From Streptomyces sp. NBC_00377 (GTDB lineage Bacteria > Actinomycetota > Actinomycetes > Streptomycetales > Streptomycetaceae), in assembly GCF_036075115.1 (NCBI RefSeq), contig NZ_CP107958.1, positions 5,518,001 to 5,582,000 on the forward strand: DNA of 64,000 nucleotides. Reading direction: 5' to 3'. The notes beneath the pieces are model-generated. The model had not been told where the DNA came from. It ran no database searches and worked only from the letters and a program-made list of their open reading frames with translations. Each line of letters opens with the position of its first letter. Within the stretch, counting starts at the first letter, position 1. Positions 49,817-58,555 of the stretch are shown here, in pieces. A program made the position numbers and the translations under genes.

Positions 49817-52021
49817 TCAGCTCCTTACGAGGGTGGAGGCGGCGGGGGCCGGGACGCGTTCGGCGAGCGGCCGTACGGGCGCGATCGCCTCCGGGGGCTC
49901 ACCGAGCAACACCCGGCGCACCACCCGCTCGGCGGCCCGGCCGTCGTCGAACTGGCAGAAACGGGACCGGAACGCGGCCCGCAGTGCGGCGGACCCGGAG
50001 TCCGCCCAGGAGCCGTCGCGGAACACGCGGGCCAGCTCCTGCGGCGTGCGGGCGACCGGTCCGGGGGGTGCCGCCATCAGGTCGAAGTAGACGCCGCGGG
50101 TCTCCCGGTAGACGTCCCAGTCGTCGGCGTACACCACGATCGGGCGGTCCAGGTTGGCGTAGTCGAACATGATCGACGAGTAGTCGGTGACCAGCGCGTC
50201 GGCGGCCAGGCAGACCTCCTCGGAGGAGCGGTGCCCGGTGACGTCGATGACCCGGCCGCTGCCGCGCCCACCGCCTCCGTCGTAGAAGTAGTGCGCCCGC
50301 AGCAGCACGACGACGTCCTCGCCGGCCGCCTCGCAGAACGCCTCCAGGTCCGGGCCCGCTTCGAAACCGGTGTGGTAGTCGCGGTGGGTGGGCGCGTACA
50401 GCACGGCCGTGCTGCCCTCCGGCACGCCCAGTTCCCGCCGGACCCGGGCCACGTCGTCCGCGGTCGCCGTGTAGAACACGTCGTTGCGCGGATAGCCGTA
50501 CTCCAACTGCTCGTACGAGCCCGGGAAGGCGCGCTCCCACATCTGGGTGGAGTGGGTGTTGGAGGAGAGGTTGTAGTCCCAGCGGTCCACCCGGCCCAGC
50601 AGCTTGGTGAAGGAACCGGTCGCGGCGGCGACGACCGGGTACGTCGACTGGTCGACGCCCATCTTCTTCAGCGGGGTGCCGTGCTGTGTCTGCACATGCA
50701 CGCTGCCCTCGCGCTTGACGACGCCCTCCGCGAAGTTGGCGTTGTTGACCAGGTACCGGGCCCGGGCCAGGACCTGCCAGGAGCGGCGGCTGCCGATGAC
50801 GGCGTGCTCGACGCCCTCCGGCATCGACTGTGCCTGGCCGGCTTCGACGAGGAACACCGAGCGGATGTGCGGGGCGAGCTCGGCGGCCTTGGCGTGGATC
50901 GCGGCCGGACTGCACGCGTAGCCGCGCCCCCAGTAGGCGCAGTACACCGCCAGGTCCGGCTCGATACGACGGCGCAGCTGTCGCCGGTAGAACAGGCGGG
51001 TGCGCAGGCCCTGGAGGCGTGGGAGGCGCTCCAGGGCACCGGACGCCTTCCGGTTGGCGCCGCCCAGCGCGCGGAACGCCGTGTACGCTCCGGCGGCCAG
51101 CAGCCGGTGCTGCACTCCCAGACTGCCGCCGGGCCCGCGGAATCCGGCCGGGCGGTGGCGGCGGTACAGCCGGCCCGCGCGCCGGAAGAAGGCCCGGCGA
51201 CGGCGTCCGGTGAGCCGGGCCGGATGCGCGGCGCTCTTCAGGACGGCCGCGAAGAGCTGCTCGAAGAGGGCACCCGACCGGTCCCCGGACAGCCCGAGCC
51301 CGGCCGCCCGGGTCAGCACCTCGTCGGTCAGCTCCAGGAGTTCCAGGTGGTGTTCGCCCGGCAGGTTCAGCCGGTTGCCCTGCCGCCGCAGCAGGTGCCG
51401 TACGACGACCGAGCGCAGCACCGCGACCCGCTCGGCGTGCACGGTGACCAGGCCGCCGAAGCCGACGTCCGTGAAGTGCCCGTCGGGGAAGGCGAGCCGG
51501 TGCCCGGTGACGAAGGAGCGCCGGTAGGCCGTGCCCCAGGCGGGCAGCTGCACGCCGGTGAGGTGCGGGGCCTCGGCCGGGGAGAAGGCGCCCTTCGGCG
51601 TCCTCGCCAGCAGTAGCGCGGCCGGGTTGGCCGGCTCGCCCTCCCACCAGGGGGTGCGCTCGTGCTCGGCGTAGAGGACGTCGACGTCTCCGGTCTCGGC
51701 CAGCCGGGCGTCCAGGGCCGCGAGGGCGCCCGGGGTGAGGGTGTCGTCGCCGTCGAGGAACAGCAGATATGTGCCGGTCGCGGCCCGCATCCCGGTGTTG
51801 CGTGCCCCGCTCAGCCCGGCGGAGGGCGGTGAGTGGACCGGCGCCACCCGGGAGTCCCGCCGCGCGTACCCGGCGGCGAGGGCCGCGGCCGGGGCGTCGG
51901 GCGCGTCGCTGACGGGGATCAGCTCGAAGTCGCCGAAGGACTGGGCGAGGACGGAGTCCAGCGCCAGGGACAGCCGGCCCGCGACCCCATGGGACGGGAC
52001 GATGATGCTGAAGCGGGGCAT
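49817..52021 (-). CDS. GT2 glycosyltransferase / CDP-glycerol glycerophosphotransferase fusion (copy 2)
   Basis: 734 residues from ATG 52021 (MPRFSIIVPSHGVAGRLSLA). Same architecture as its neighbours. The glycerophosphotransferase half is fully canonical (HVQTQHGTPLKKMGVD, EYGYPRNDVFYTATADD, VLYAPTHRDYHTGFE, VTDYSSIMFDYANLDRPIVV). The GT2 half is divergent: the nucleotide-binding VVDDRS seen in the other two copies is replaced by IPVSDAPDAPAA, while YLLFLDGDDTLTPG is kept. The acceptor loop YEDTPWT is also replaced by FTDVGFGG. This copy may use a different donor or have lost transfer activity in domain 1. 8 bp before copy 1, 174 bp after copy 3. Confidence 0.92.
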   Translation of the reverse strand: MPRFSIIVPSHGVAGRLSLALDSVLAQSFGDFELIPVSDAPDAPAAALAAGYARRDSRVAPVHSPPSAGLSGARNTGMRAATGTYLLFLDGDDTLTPGALAALDARLAETGDVDVLYAEHERTPWWEGEPANPAALLLARTPKGAFSPAEAPHLTGVQLPAWGTAYRRSFVTGHRLAFPDGHFTDVGFGGLVTVHAERVAVLRSVVVRHLLRRQGNRLNLPGEHHLELLELTDEVLTRAAGLGLSGDRSGALFEQLFAAVLKSAAHPARLTGRRRRAFFRRAGRLYRRHRPAGFRGPGGSLGVQHRLLAAGAYTAFRALGGANRKASGALERLPRLQGLRTRLFYRRQLRRRIEPDLAVYCAYWGRGYACSPAAIHAKAAELAPHIRSVFLVEAGQAQSMPEGVEHAVIGSRRSWQVLARARYLVNNANFAEGVVKREGSVHVQTQHGTPLKKMGVDQSTYPVVAAATGSFTKLLGRVDRWDYNLSSNTHSTQMWERAFPGSYEQLEYGYPRNDVFYTATADDVARVRRELGVPEGSTAVLYAPTHRDYHTGFEAGPDLEAFCEAAGEDVVVLLRAHYFYDGGGGRGSGRVIDVTGHRSSEEVCLAADALVTDYSSIMFDYANLDRPIVVYADDWDVYRETRGVYFDLMAAPPGPVARTPQELARVFRDGSWADSGSAALRAAFRSRFCQFDDGRAAERVVRRVLLGEPPEAIAPVRPLAERVPAPAASTLVRS

Positions 52022-52195
52022 TCTGTACTTTCTCTGTCGATCTGCTGATCTGCTGAGCTGTTCGTCCACCGGTCTGCGGCGGGTTCTTCAGGCGGAGCGG
52101 CCGGGCCGCCCGGTCGGCCGCCAGGTGGACGGCCGGGTGGGGGTGGGCCGCGACGAGCCGGTGGTCATGGGAACTCCCGGAAGGAAGAACGGCGT

Positions 52196-54523
52196 TCAGC
52201 GCCGCTCGGTGACGGGGACCGAGCCGGCGGGCGGTGGCACGTGGGCGAGCGGCGGGCGCACCGAGGGCGAGGCGGGCAGTGCGAGCTGGCTGGGCAGCGC
52301 GGGCAGCGCGGGCGCGCCTGCGGTGGCCGACGGCACCGGACGGCGCTCGGCGAGCGGCACGACCGCAGGCAGACATGTCTCGCCCAGCACGACCCGCCGT
52401 ACGACGCGCTCGGCGGCCCGTCCGTCGTCGTGCGGGCAGAACCGCTCGCGGAACGCGGCCCGCAGCCGGTCCGAGCGGGCGCCGCGCCAGTGGCCGGTCA
52501 CGAAGATGTCGGTCAGTTCGTCCTCGCTGCGCGCCACCGCGCCGGGCGGACAGGCACGCAGATCGAAATAGGTGCCGCGGGCCGCCTCGTAGGCCTCCCA
52601 GTCGTCGGCGTGGATGACGATCGGGCGGTCCAGCCCCGCGTAGTCGAACATCAGCGACGAGTAGTCGGTGACCAGGGCGTCCGAGGCCAGGCAGAGGGCT
52701 TCCACGCTCGGGTGGTCGGTGACGTCGATGAGGCCGGGCACCCGGCGGGCGAGCGGGGCCTCCTGCCAGTAGTGGGCGCGGGCCAGGATCACGAAGCGGG
52801 GCCCCAGCCGGCGCAGCACGCGCTCCAGGTCGACGTGGGAACGCTGGACCCGGCGGTAGTCGCGGTGCGTGGGCGCGTAGAGGACGGCGACCGTGTCGCG
52901 GGGGATGCCGAGGGACTCGCGCAGCCGGGCCACGTCCGCCGACGTCGCCTTCTGGAAGACGTCGTTGCGGGGATAGCCGTACTCGAGGGTCTCGTAGCTT
53001 CCCGGGTAGACGCGCTCCCAGGTGAGCGTGGTGTGGCGGTTCGCCGACAGCACGTAGTCCCACTTGTCGACGCCGCGCAGCAGTTCGGCGAAGTCCATGT
53101 CGCGGGCGGCCGCCGGACGCTCCTGGAGGTCCAGGCCCATGTGCTTGAGCGGGGTGCCGTGCTGGGTCTGCACGAAGACCTGGCCGGGGCGCTTGACCAG
53201 CCGCCGGTCGAAATTGACGTTGTTCACCAGGTACTTGGAGCGGGCCAGCGCCGTCCAGTACGCGGCCGTCCCGGGGCGTACCTGCCGCGGGCCCGGCGGG
53301 ACGGCCGCCCGGTGCTCGGGGCGGGCGATCCACGCCGTGCGCACATGTGGCGCGAAGGTGCGGAACGCGGCCTCCAGCGCGCCCGGGTTGCAGCTGTGGC
53401 CGCGGCCCCAGTAGGCCGCGAACACGGCACGGTCGGCGCGCAGCGGCAGCCGCAGCTGGATGCGGTAATGGGCCTGGAGGACGGTTGCCTTGAGGACGCG
53501 GGCGAGTTTCGAGACGGCCTTGTGGGTGCGCCGGCGGACGGTCATGGTCGCCTGGAGCGCCCGGTAGGTGCGGTGCACGCCGAAGTGGACCAGGGTGTGG
53601 CGCAGCCGGGACCGCAGCGGGACCGGGGCGCCCGGGGTGCGGTAACGGCGGTAGTGGGCGCGGGCCCTGCGCAGGAACTCGGCGCGCGAGCCCGGCGGGA
53701 GCCGGTCGCGCTTGGTGAAGACCGTCGAGAGGTGGTCGACCATGCGGCGGAACAACACCGGTCGCCAGCAGGCCAGTTCGGGCCGCTGCTCGACGAACGC
53801 GAAGACCCGGTCGTACTGCTCGAAGACGTCGAAGTGCCCCCGGCTCGTGGTGGACAGGATGTTGCCCCGGCGGCGCTGCCGGTAGTGCACACAGACCCGG
53901 TCCAGCGTCGCGAGTGTCCGTGCCGCCATCAGCGCCGGGTACGTCCACGGCGTGTCCTCGTAGAAGCCGGGCGGGAACGTCAGGCCCACGCGCTCCACGA
54001 ACTCCCGCCGGTAGGCCTTGTTCCACGCCACCATCAGCACCCTGAGCAGCCCCGGACGGTCCTGGAGCCGGAAGGGCGCGGGACCCTCCTCGGTGAGCTG
54101 CGCCGCGAACTGGTTGCGCACGGTCTCGCCCGACCAGTAGGTGCTCGCGTAGTCGTAGACCAGGACGTCCGGCTCGCCCGTCTCGTCCACCCGGTCGGCG
54201 ATCGCGCGCAGCGCGTCCGGGGTGAGCGTGTCGTCGGAGTCCAGGAACAGCAGGTAGTCGCCGGTCGCCCGCTCCAGACCGGCGTTGCGGGCCCGCCCCA
54301 GGCCGACGTTCTCCGGCAGGTGCACGACACGCACCCGCGCGTCGCGGGCCGCGAACTCGTCGGCGATCTCGCCGCAGGCGTCCGGCGAACGGTCGTCGAC
54401 GACGATCAGTTCGAGATCGGCGAACGACTGGGACAGCACCGATTCGAGGCACTCGTGCAGGTACGCCTGAACCTTGTACGCGGGGACGATGACACTGAAC
54501 CTGGGCAAGGGACATCCATCCAT
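52196..54523 (-). CDS. GT2 glycosyltransferase / CDP-glycerol glycerophosphotransferase fusion (copy 3)
   Basis: 775 residues from ATG 54523 (MDGCPLPRFSVIVPAYKVQA). GT2 half: LIVVDDRSPDACGEIADEFA, YLLFLDSDDTLTPD and YEDTPWTYPALMAART. TagF-like half: VFVQTQHGTPLKHMGLD, EYGYPRNDVFQKATSAD, VLYAPTHRDYRRVQR and VTDYSSLMFDYAGLDRPIVI. A 45-residue Pro/Ala/Ser-rich tail follows the catalytic part (LPALPSQLALPASPSVRPPL). It is the first gene of the five-gene glycopolymer locus. The frame is open further upstream, but that stretch is antisense-type sequence of the sugar importer. Copies 1 and 3 are closest in the GT2 region. Confidence 0.92.
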   Translation of the reverse strand: MDGCPLPRFSVIVPAYKVQAYLHECLESVLSQSFADLELIVVDDRSPDACGEIADEFAARDARVRVVHLPENVGLGRARNAGLERATGDYLLFLDSDDTLTPDALRAIADRVDETGEPDVLVYDYASTYWSGETVRNQFAAQLTEEGPAPFRLQDRPGLLRVLMVAWNKAYRREFVERVGLTFPPGFYEDTPWTYPALMAARTLATLDRVCVHYRQRRRGNILSTTSRGHFDVFEQYDRVFAFVEQRPELACWRPVLFRRMVDHLSTVFTKRDRLPPGSRAEFLRRARAHYRRYRTPGAPVPLRSRLRHTLVHFGVHRTYRALQATMTVRRRTHKAVSKLARVLKATVLQAHYRIQLRLPLRADRAVFAAYWGRGHSCNPGALEAAFRTFAPHVRTAWIARPEHRAAVPPGPRQVRPGTAAYWTALARSKYLVNNVNFDRRLVKRPGQVFVQTQHGTPLKHMGLDLQERPAAARDMDFAELLRGVDKWDYVLSANRHTTLTWERVYPGSYETLEYGYPRNDVFQKATSADVARLRESLGIPRDTVAVLYAPTHRDYRRVQRSHVDLERVLRRLGPRFVILARAHYWQEAPLARRVPGLIDVTDHPSVEALCLASDALVTDYSSLMFDYAGLDRPIVIHADDWEAYEAARGTYFDLRACPPGAVARSEDELTDIFVTGHWRGARSDRLRAAFRERFCPHDDGRAAERVVRRVVLGETCLPAVVPLAERRPVPSATAGAPALPALPSQLALPASPSVRPPLAHVPPPAGSVPVTERR

Positions 54524-54626
54524 GGGTCGGCGCGGGCGGAAGACATGGCCTTGCCCGGGAACGGCCGATGGAGTGAATCGGTTACGTTTCGTGCGGCATA
54601 CGGGGGAATTGCGGGTGAACGGAATG

Positions 54627-54652
54627 GGGCGGACCGGTGACCCGGTCCGCCC
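54627..54652 (-). terminator. Hairpin terminator after the sugar importer
   Basis: A perfect 11-bp stem (54627-54637 with 54642-54652, GGGCGGACCGG) with a 4-base loop, 24 bp downstream of the importer's last stop. No U-tract. It probably ends the importer transcript before the glycopolymer locus. Confidence 0.6.
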
Positions 54653-54675
54653 GTGCGGTAAAGGGCGCTCGAGCG

Positions 54676-55527
54676 CTACTTGACCGCGCCCGCCATCACG
54701 CCGGACACGAACTGCCGCTGGAACGCGAAGAACACGGCCAGCGGGATCACCATCGAGATGAACGCGCCGGGCGCGAGCACGTCGATGTTGTTGCCGAACT
54801 GCCGTACCTGCGTCTGGAGGGCGACCGTGATCGGCTGGCTGTCGGCGTTGGTGAACACCAGCGCGACCAGCATGTCGTTCCACACCCACAGGAACTGGAA
54901 GATGCCCAGGGACGCGATCGCGGGCCCGCCCAGCGGCATCACGACCCGGGCGAACAGGCGCAGTTCGCCGGCGCCGTCGAGACGGGCCGCCTCCAGCAGT
55001 TCGCGGGGGATCTCCGCGAAGAAGTTCCGCAGCAGGAACACCGCGAACGGCAGCCCGAACCCGACGTGGAACAGGATCACCCCGGCGATGTTCCCGAACA
55101 GGCCGATCTTGCCGAACAGTTCGGCGATCGGGATGAGCGCCACCTGCACCGGCACCACCAGCAGCCCCACGACACCCAGGAACCACCAGTCCCGGCCGGG
55201 GAACTCCATCCACGCGAACGCGTAGCCCGCGAGCGAGCCGATGACGACGACCAGGACCGTCGCCGGCACGGTGATCAGGATCGTGTTGACGAGGGAACTG
55301 GTGATGTCACCGTTCTCCAGCAGCTTCCGGTAGCTGTCGAAGGTGAGTTGGGAGGGCTGGGCGAACACCTTCCACCAGCCGTCGGCGCTCATGTCCTCGG
55401 GCGAGCGGAGGGAGGAGATGAGCAGCCCGATCGTCGGCACCAGCCAGAACAGGCCGACGACGATCAGGAAGGCGCGCACCAGGCCACCGTTGAGCTTCTC
55501 CATGAGCCATGCGAGCCGACCGGTCAC
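54676..55527 (-). CDS. Carbohydrate ABC transporter permease (MalG type)
   Basis: 283 residues, GTG start at 55527, overlapping the stop of the other permease gene by 4 bp (GTGA). Six membrane helices. The cytoplasmic EAA loop that docks the ATPase reads ELLEAARLDGAGELRLFARV followed by VMPLGGPAIASLG, and the MalG-type C-terminus QRQFVSGVMAGAVK is complete. It forms the inner-membrane channel with the larger permease. No ATPase gene is in the operon, as is usual for Streptomyces sugar importers that share the multitasking MsiK ATPase (established for the genus; inferred here). Confidence 0.93.
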   Translation of the reverse strand: MTGRLAWLMEKLNGGLVRAFLIVVGLFWLVPTIGLLISSLRSPEDMSADGWWKVFAQPSQLTFDSYRKLLENGDITSSLVNTILITVPATVLVVVIGSLAGYAFAWMEFPGRDWWFLGVVGLLVVPVQVALIPIAELFGKIGLFGNIAGVILFHVGFGLPFAVFLLRNFFAEIPRELLEAARLDGAGELRLFARVVMPLGGPAIASLGIFQFLWVWNDMLVALVFTNADSQPITVALQTQVRQFGNNIDVLAPGAFISMVIPLAVFFAFQRQFVSGVMAGAVK

Positions 55528-56867
55528 CGCCGCACCTCCCGCCTGAGCCGACGCACGTTGAACCACATCACCGGGATCACCAGGAGCAGCAGGAACACCG
55601 CGATGGCGCTGGCGATGCCGGGCTGGTCCTCGGAGAAGCCCTTGCGGTACAGCTCCAGGGCGAGCACGTTCGCGTCGTCCTGGGAGGAGCCCGGGGCGAT
55701 GATGAAGACCAGGTCGAAGACCTTCAGCACATTGATCATCAAAGTGACGGCGACGACCGCGAGGACCGGCGCGAGCAGCGGGACGGTGACCCGACGGAAC
55801 ACCTGCCACTCGTTGGCGCCGTCCACCCGGGCCGCTTCGAGCAGTTCGCGCGGGATCCCGGCCAGACCCGCCGCGATCAGCACCATCGCGAAGCCCGCCC
55901 ACATCCAGATGTACGAGCCGATGATCGCCGGCGTGACCAGCGAGGGGCCCAGCCAGTCCAGGCCGTTGTACGCCTCCTTGAAGTTGCTCGCGGGCAGCCT
56001 GAGCAGCGCGCCGTCGGCCGCGGCCGGAAGCGTGAAGGTGCCGTCGTCGGCCGCCTTCGCCGACGCGACCACCTTGCCGTCCTTCACCGCCTCGATCCGC
56101 ATCCCGGCGTAGCCCAGCTCGGACGGGTCGGGTGCGCCGAGCGTGCCGACGCCCTTGCCGCGGGTGAAGTCCTGCCAGGCGGTCCCGGTGACCGCGTCCT
56201 GTTCGGGCCGCGCCTTCACGGCCTTCGCCGCACTGCCGGGCATCTGGTCGGGAGCGACGCCGACCAGGGGAAGGGCGACCGGTTCGCCGGTGTGCACGGC
56301 GGTCCTGGTGACGAACCCGCCGTTCTGCGGTCGGAGCGGCGAGTCCCGGCCCGGGTGGGCCTTCGGGAACGCCGACGACTCGGCGAACGTGTCGTGGACG
56401 CCCACCCACACCGCGTTGGCGACGCCCTTGTCCGGATCCTGGTCGTAGACCAGCCGGAAGATGATGCCGGCGGCGAGCATGGAGATCGCCATCGGCATGA
56501 AGACGACCAGCTTGAACGCGGTGCCCCAGCGCACCCGTTCGGTCAGCACCGCGAAGATGAGACCGAGCGCGGTCGCGACGGTGGGCGCGAACACCACCCA
56601 GATCACGTTGTTCTTGAGGGCGGTACGGATGCCCTCGTCCGTGAAGAGGGCCTTGTAGTTGTCGACGCCGGCGAAGCCGTCGCCGGACTGGTCGTAGAAA
56701 CTGCGCACGACCGAGTACCCGATCGGGTAGACCACGAGCGCGCCGAGCAGCACCAGGGCGGGCAGCAGGAACAGTGCGGCCACGGTCCTCCGGGTGCCGG
56801 TCACGCTCTTGCGTGAGCGAGGAGGGGCGGGGGCTCCAGGAGCCCCCGCCGTCGCAGGCGTTGCCAT
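55524..56867 (-). CDS. Carbohydrate ABC transporter permease (MalF type) with a large extracytoplasmic insert
   Basis: 447 residues from ATG 56867, 7 bp after the binding-protein gene; typical MalF-type permeases of Gram-positives have about 300. The EAA loop ELLEAARVDGANEWQVFRRV followed by TVPLLAP is present and the membrane helices are regular. Between two helices, residues about 160-300 form an extra domain with GRDSPLRPQNGGFVTRTAVH, GTAWQDFTRGKGVGTLG and DGKVVASAKAADDGTFTLPA, probably a beta-rich extracytoplasmic module. Codons 6-14 contain a perfect 11-bp hairpin in the mRNA (56826-56850). Confidence 0.93.
   Translation of the reverse strand: MATPATAGAPGAPAPPRSRKSVTGTRRTVAALFLLPALVLLGALVVYPIGYSVVRSFYDQSGDGFAGVDNYKALFTDEGIRTALKNNVIWVVFAPTVATALGLIFAVLTERVRWGTAFKLVVFMPMAISMLAAGIIFRLVYDQDPDKGVANAVWVGVHDTFAESSAFPKAHPGRDSPLRPQNGGFVTRTAVHTGEPVALPLVGVAPDQMPGSAAKAVKARPEQDAVTGTAWQDFTRGKGVGTLGAPDPSELGYAGMRIEAVKDGKVVASAKAADDGTFTLPAAADGALLRLPASNFKEAYNGLDWLGPSLVTPAIIGSYIWMWAGFAMVLIAAGLAGIPRELLEAARVDGANEWQVFRRVTVPLLAPVLAVVAVTLMINVLKVFDLVFIIAPGSSQDDANVLALELYRKGFSEDQPGIASAIAVFLLLLVIPVMWFNVRRLRREVRR
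56826..56850 (-). other. Intragenic mRNA hairpin at the start of the MalF-type permease
   Basis: GGCGGGGGCTC (56826-56836) pairs with GAGCCCCCGCC (56840-56850) over a 3-base loop, 17 nt inside the gene. It could lower permease expression relative to the upstream binding-protein gene. Confidence 0.5.
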
Positions 56868-56874
56868 GTCTGCG

Positions 56875-58257
56875 TCAGTTCCCGTACGCCGCTGCCGCGT
56901 CCGACTCCAGTTTCGCCTGGGTGCCGGCCACGTCCGTCGGGTTCTTCAGGAAGTCCTGGAGGTCCTTCCACTCGCCCTTGCCGGGGGTGCCGCCGAAGGC
57001 CTGCGGGGCCTGGTCCGACATGTCGAAGCGGAAGTCGTCGCCCGCCGCGACCAGCGCCTTGGCGATCGTCCGCTGCACCTCGTTCGGGTACACGGAGACA
57101 TCGACGTTCTTGTTCGGCGAGAGATAGCCGCCGAGCTTGGCCTGGATCTCCGCGGCGTCCGGCGAGGCCAGGAAGGTCGCCAGCGCCTGCGCGCCCTTGG
57201 AGTCCTTCAGGATGACGGCCGCGTCACCGCCGGAGACCACCGGCGCGGTGCCGCCGACCTGTGGGAACGGGAACACCTTGGCGTCCGTGCCGACCTTCGA
57301 CTTGGTGTCGGCGATGTTGACCTGCACGAAGTCGCCCTCGTAGACCATTGCCGCCTTCGGCTGGTCGCCGCCGGTGAAGGTCTGGGTCACCGAGGCCGGG
57401 AACTCGGTCTGGAGCGCGCCGCTCGCACCGCCCGCGACCCAGTCCTTCTTGCCCCAGATCTGGGCGAGCGTGGTCAGCGCCTCCTTCACGGAGGGATCCG
57501 TCCACTTGATCTTGTGCTGGGCCAGCTGGTCGTACTTCTCCGGGCCCGCCTGGGAGAGATAGACGTTCTCGAACCAGTCGGTGAGGGTCCAGCCGTCGGC
57601 GCCGCCGATCGAGAACGGGGTCACGCCGGAGTCGTACACCGTCTGCGCGGTGGTCAGCAGGTCCTTCCACGCCTTGGGTGCGCTCGCGCCCGCGTTCTCG
57701 AAGACCTTGGCGTTGTACCAGATCAGCGACTTGTTCGCGGCCTTGTAGTAGACGCCGTACTGCTTGCCGCCCGCCTTGCCGATGTCCTGCCAGCCCTGCG
57801 AGTAGTTCTTGGTGAGCTCCGCCTGGGCCTCGGCGCCCAGCGGTTTGGCCCAGCCCTTGTCGGCGGCCTGCTTGATGGCGCCTGGCTGCGGCAGCATGGC
57901 CACGTCCGGCGGTGAGCCGCCCGCGATCTTGGAACCGAGGAAGTTGATGATCGGGTCCTGCGCGGGCACGAAGGTGATCTTCGCGCCGGTGCGTTTCTCG
58001 AACTCGGCGAGGACCTTCTTGAAGTTCGCCTGTTCGGTGCCGGTCCATACGGCGGCCACTTCGAGAGTGGTGCCGTCGAGCTTGGGGAGGGTGAGGGTGC
58101 TGCCGGACTCCTTGCCTCCGGTGCTGCTGTCGCTTCCTCCGCTCTTGTCGTCGTCGCTGCCGCACGCGGTGAGCGAGAGCGCCAGGGCTCCCGACAGAAC
58201 CGCGGCGGCCGCCTTCACGGTCCTGCGTGTCCGGATGGTGTGGCTCGTGCTGCGCAT
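56875..58257 (-). CDS. Extracellular sugar-binding lipoprotein of ABC importer
   Basis: 460 residues from ATG 58257; a GTG immediately before it is an alternative. A twin-basic signal peptide ends in the lipobox SLTAC with lipid-modified Cys32, then a Gly/Ser linker (DDDKSGGSDSSTGGKES). The mature part is a family-1 type solute-binding protein: EVAAVWTGTEQANFKKVLAE, KIAGGSPPDVAMLPQPGAIK, YGVYYKAANKSLIWYNAKVF and GGDAAVILKDSKGAQALA. It delivers an oligosaccharide to the two permeases. The sugar cannot be named, though aglE-type alpha-glucoside systems are the nearest match I recall. First gene of the operon. Confidence 0.93.
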   Translation of the reverse strand: MRSTSHTIRTRRTVKAAAAVLSGALALSLTACGSDDDKSGGSDSSTGGKESGSTLTLPKLDGTTLEVAAVWTGTEQANFKKVLAEFEKRTGAKITFVPAQDPIINFLGSKIAGGSPPDVAMLPQPGAIKQAADKGWAKPLGAEAQAELTKNYSQGWQDIGKAGGKQYGVYYKAANKSLIWYNAKVFENAGASAPKAWKDLLTTAQTVYDSGVTPFSIGGADGWTLTDWFENVYLSQAGPEKYDQLAQHKIKWTDPSVKEALTTLAQIWGKKDWVAGGASGALQTEFPASVTQTFTGGDQPKAAMVYEGDFVQVNIADTKSKVGTDAKVFPFPQVGGTAPVVSGGDAAVILKDSKGAQALATFLASPDAAEIQAKLGGYLSPNKNVDVSVYPNEVQRTIAKALVAAGDDFRFDMSDQAPQAFGGTPGKGEWKDLQDFLKNPTDVAGTQAKLESDAAAAYGN

Positions 58258-58555
58258 CACTGCCCCGTTCTTCGTCCTCGTCGACTCGTGAACGTTCGGG
58301 CGCTGTCCCGTGGCACTGGTCTACGCCGGGTGCTGTGGCTCGGCAAGAGCGCCTGTGCTGTCGAGCGGGGGATCGTGACCGCGTCGTGATCGCAACGCGC
58401 GCGATGCCCGACGCGGGGCCGCAGCGCTTCCCGGCCCGGCGCGCGGACCGGGAGCATCACCCTGCCGGGCCGGACCACTGCCCCGCCGTCCCGAGTCCGT
58501 CCCGGGACGGCCGGCGATCGGCCCGACCCCGCTCACGCCCGGGGGGAGCGGGGCG
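58258..58555. promoter_or_regulatory. Region upstream of the sugar importer operon
   Basis: 298 bp between two co-oriented minus-strand genes. An inverted repeat ATCGC-N7-GCGAT lies at 58389-58405, about 130 bp upstream of the importer start, and could be an operator. No gene is seen. Confidence 0.4.
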
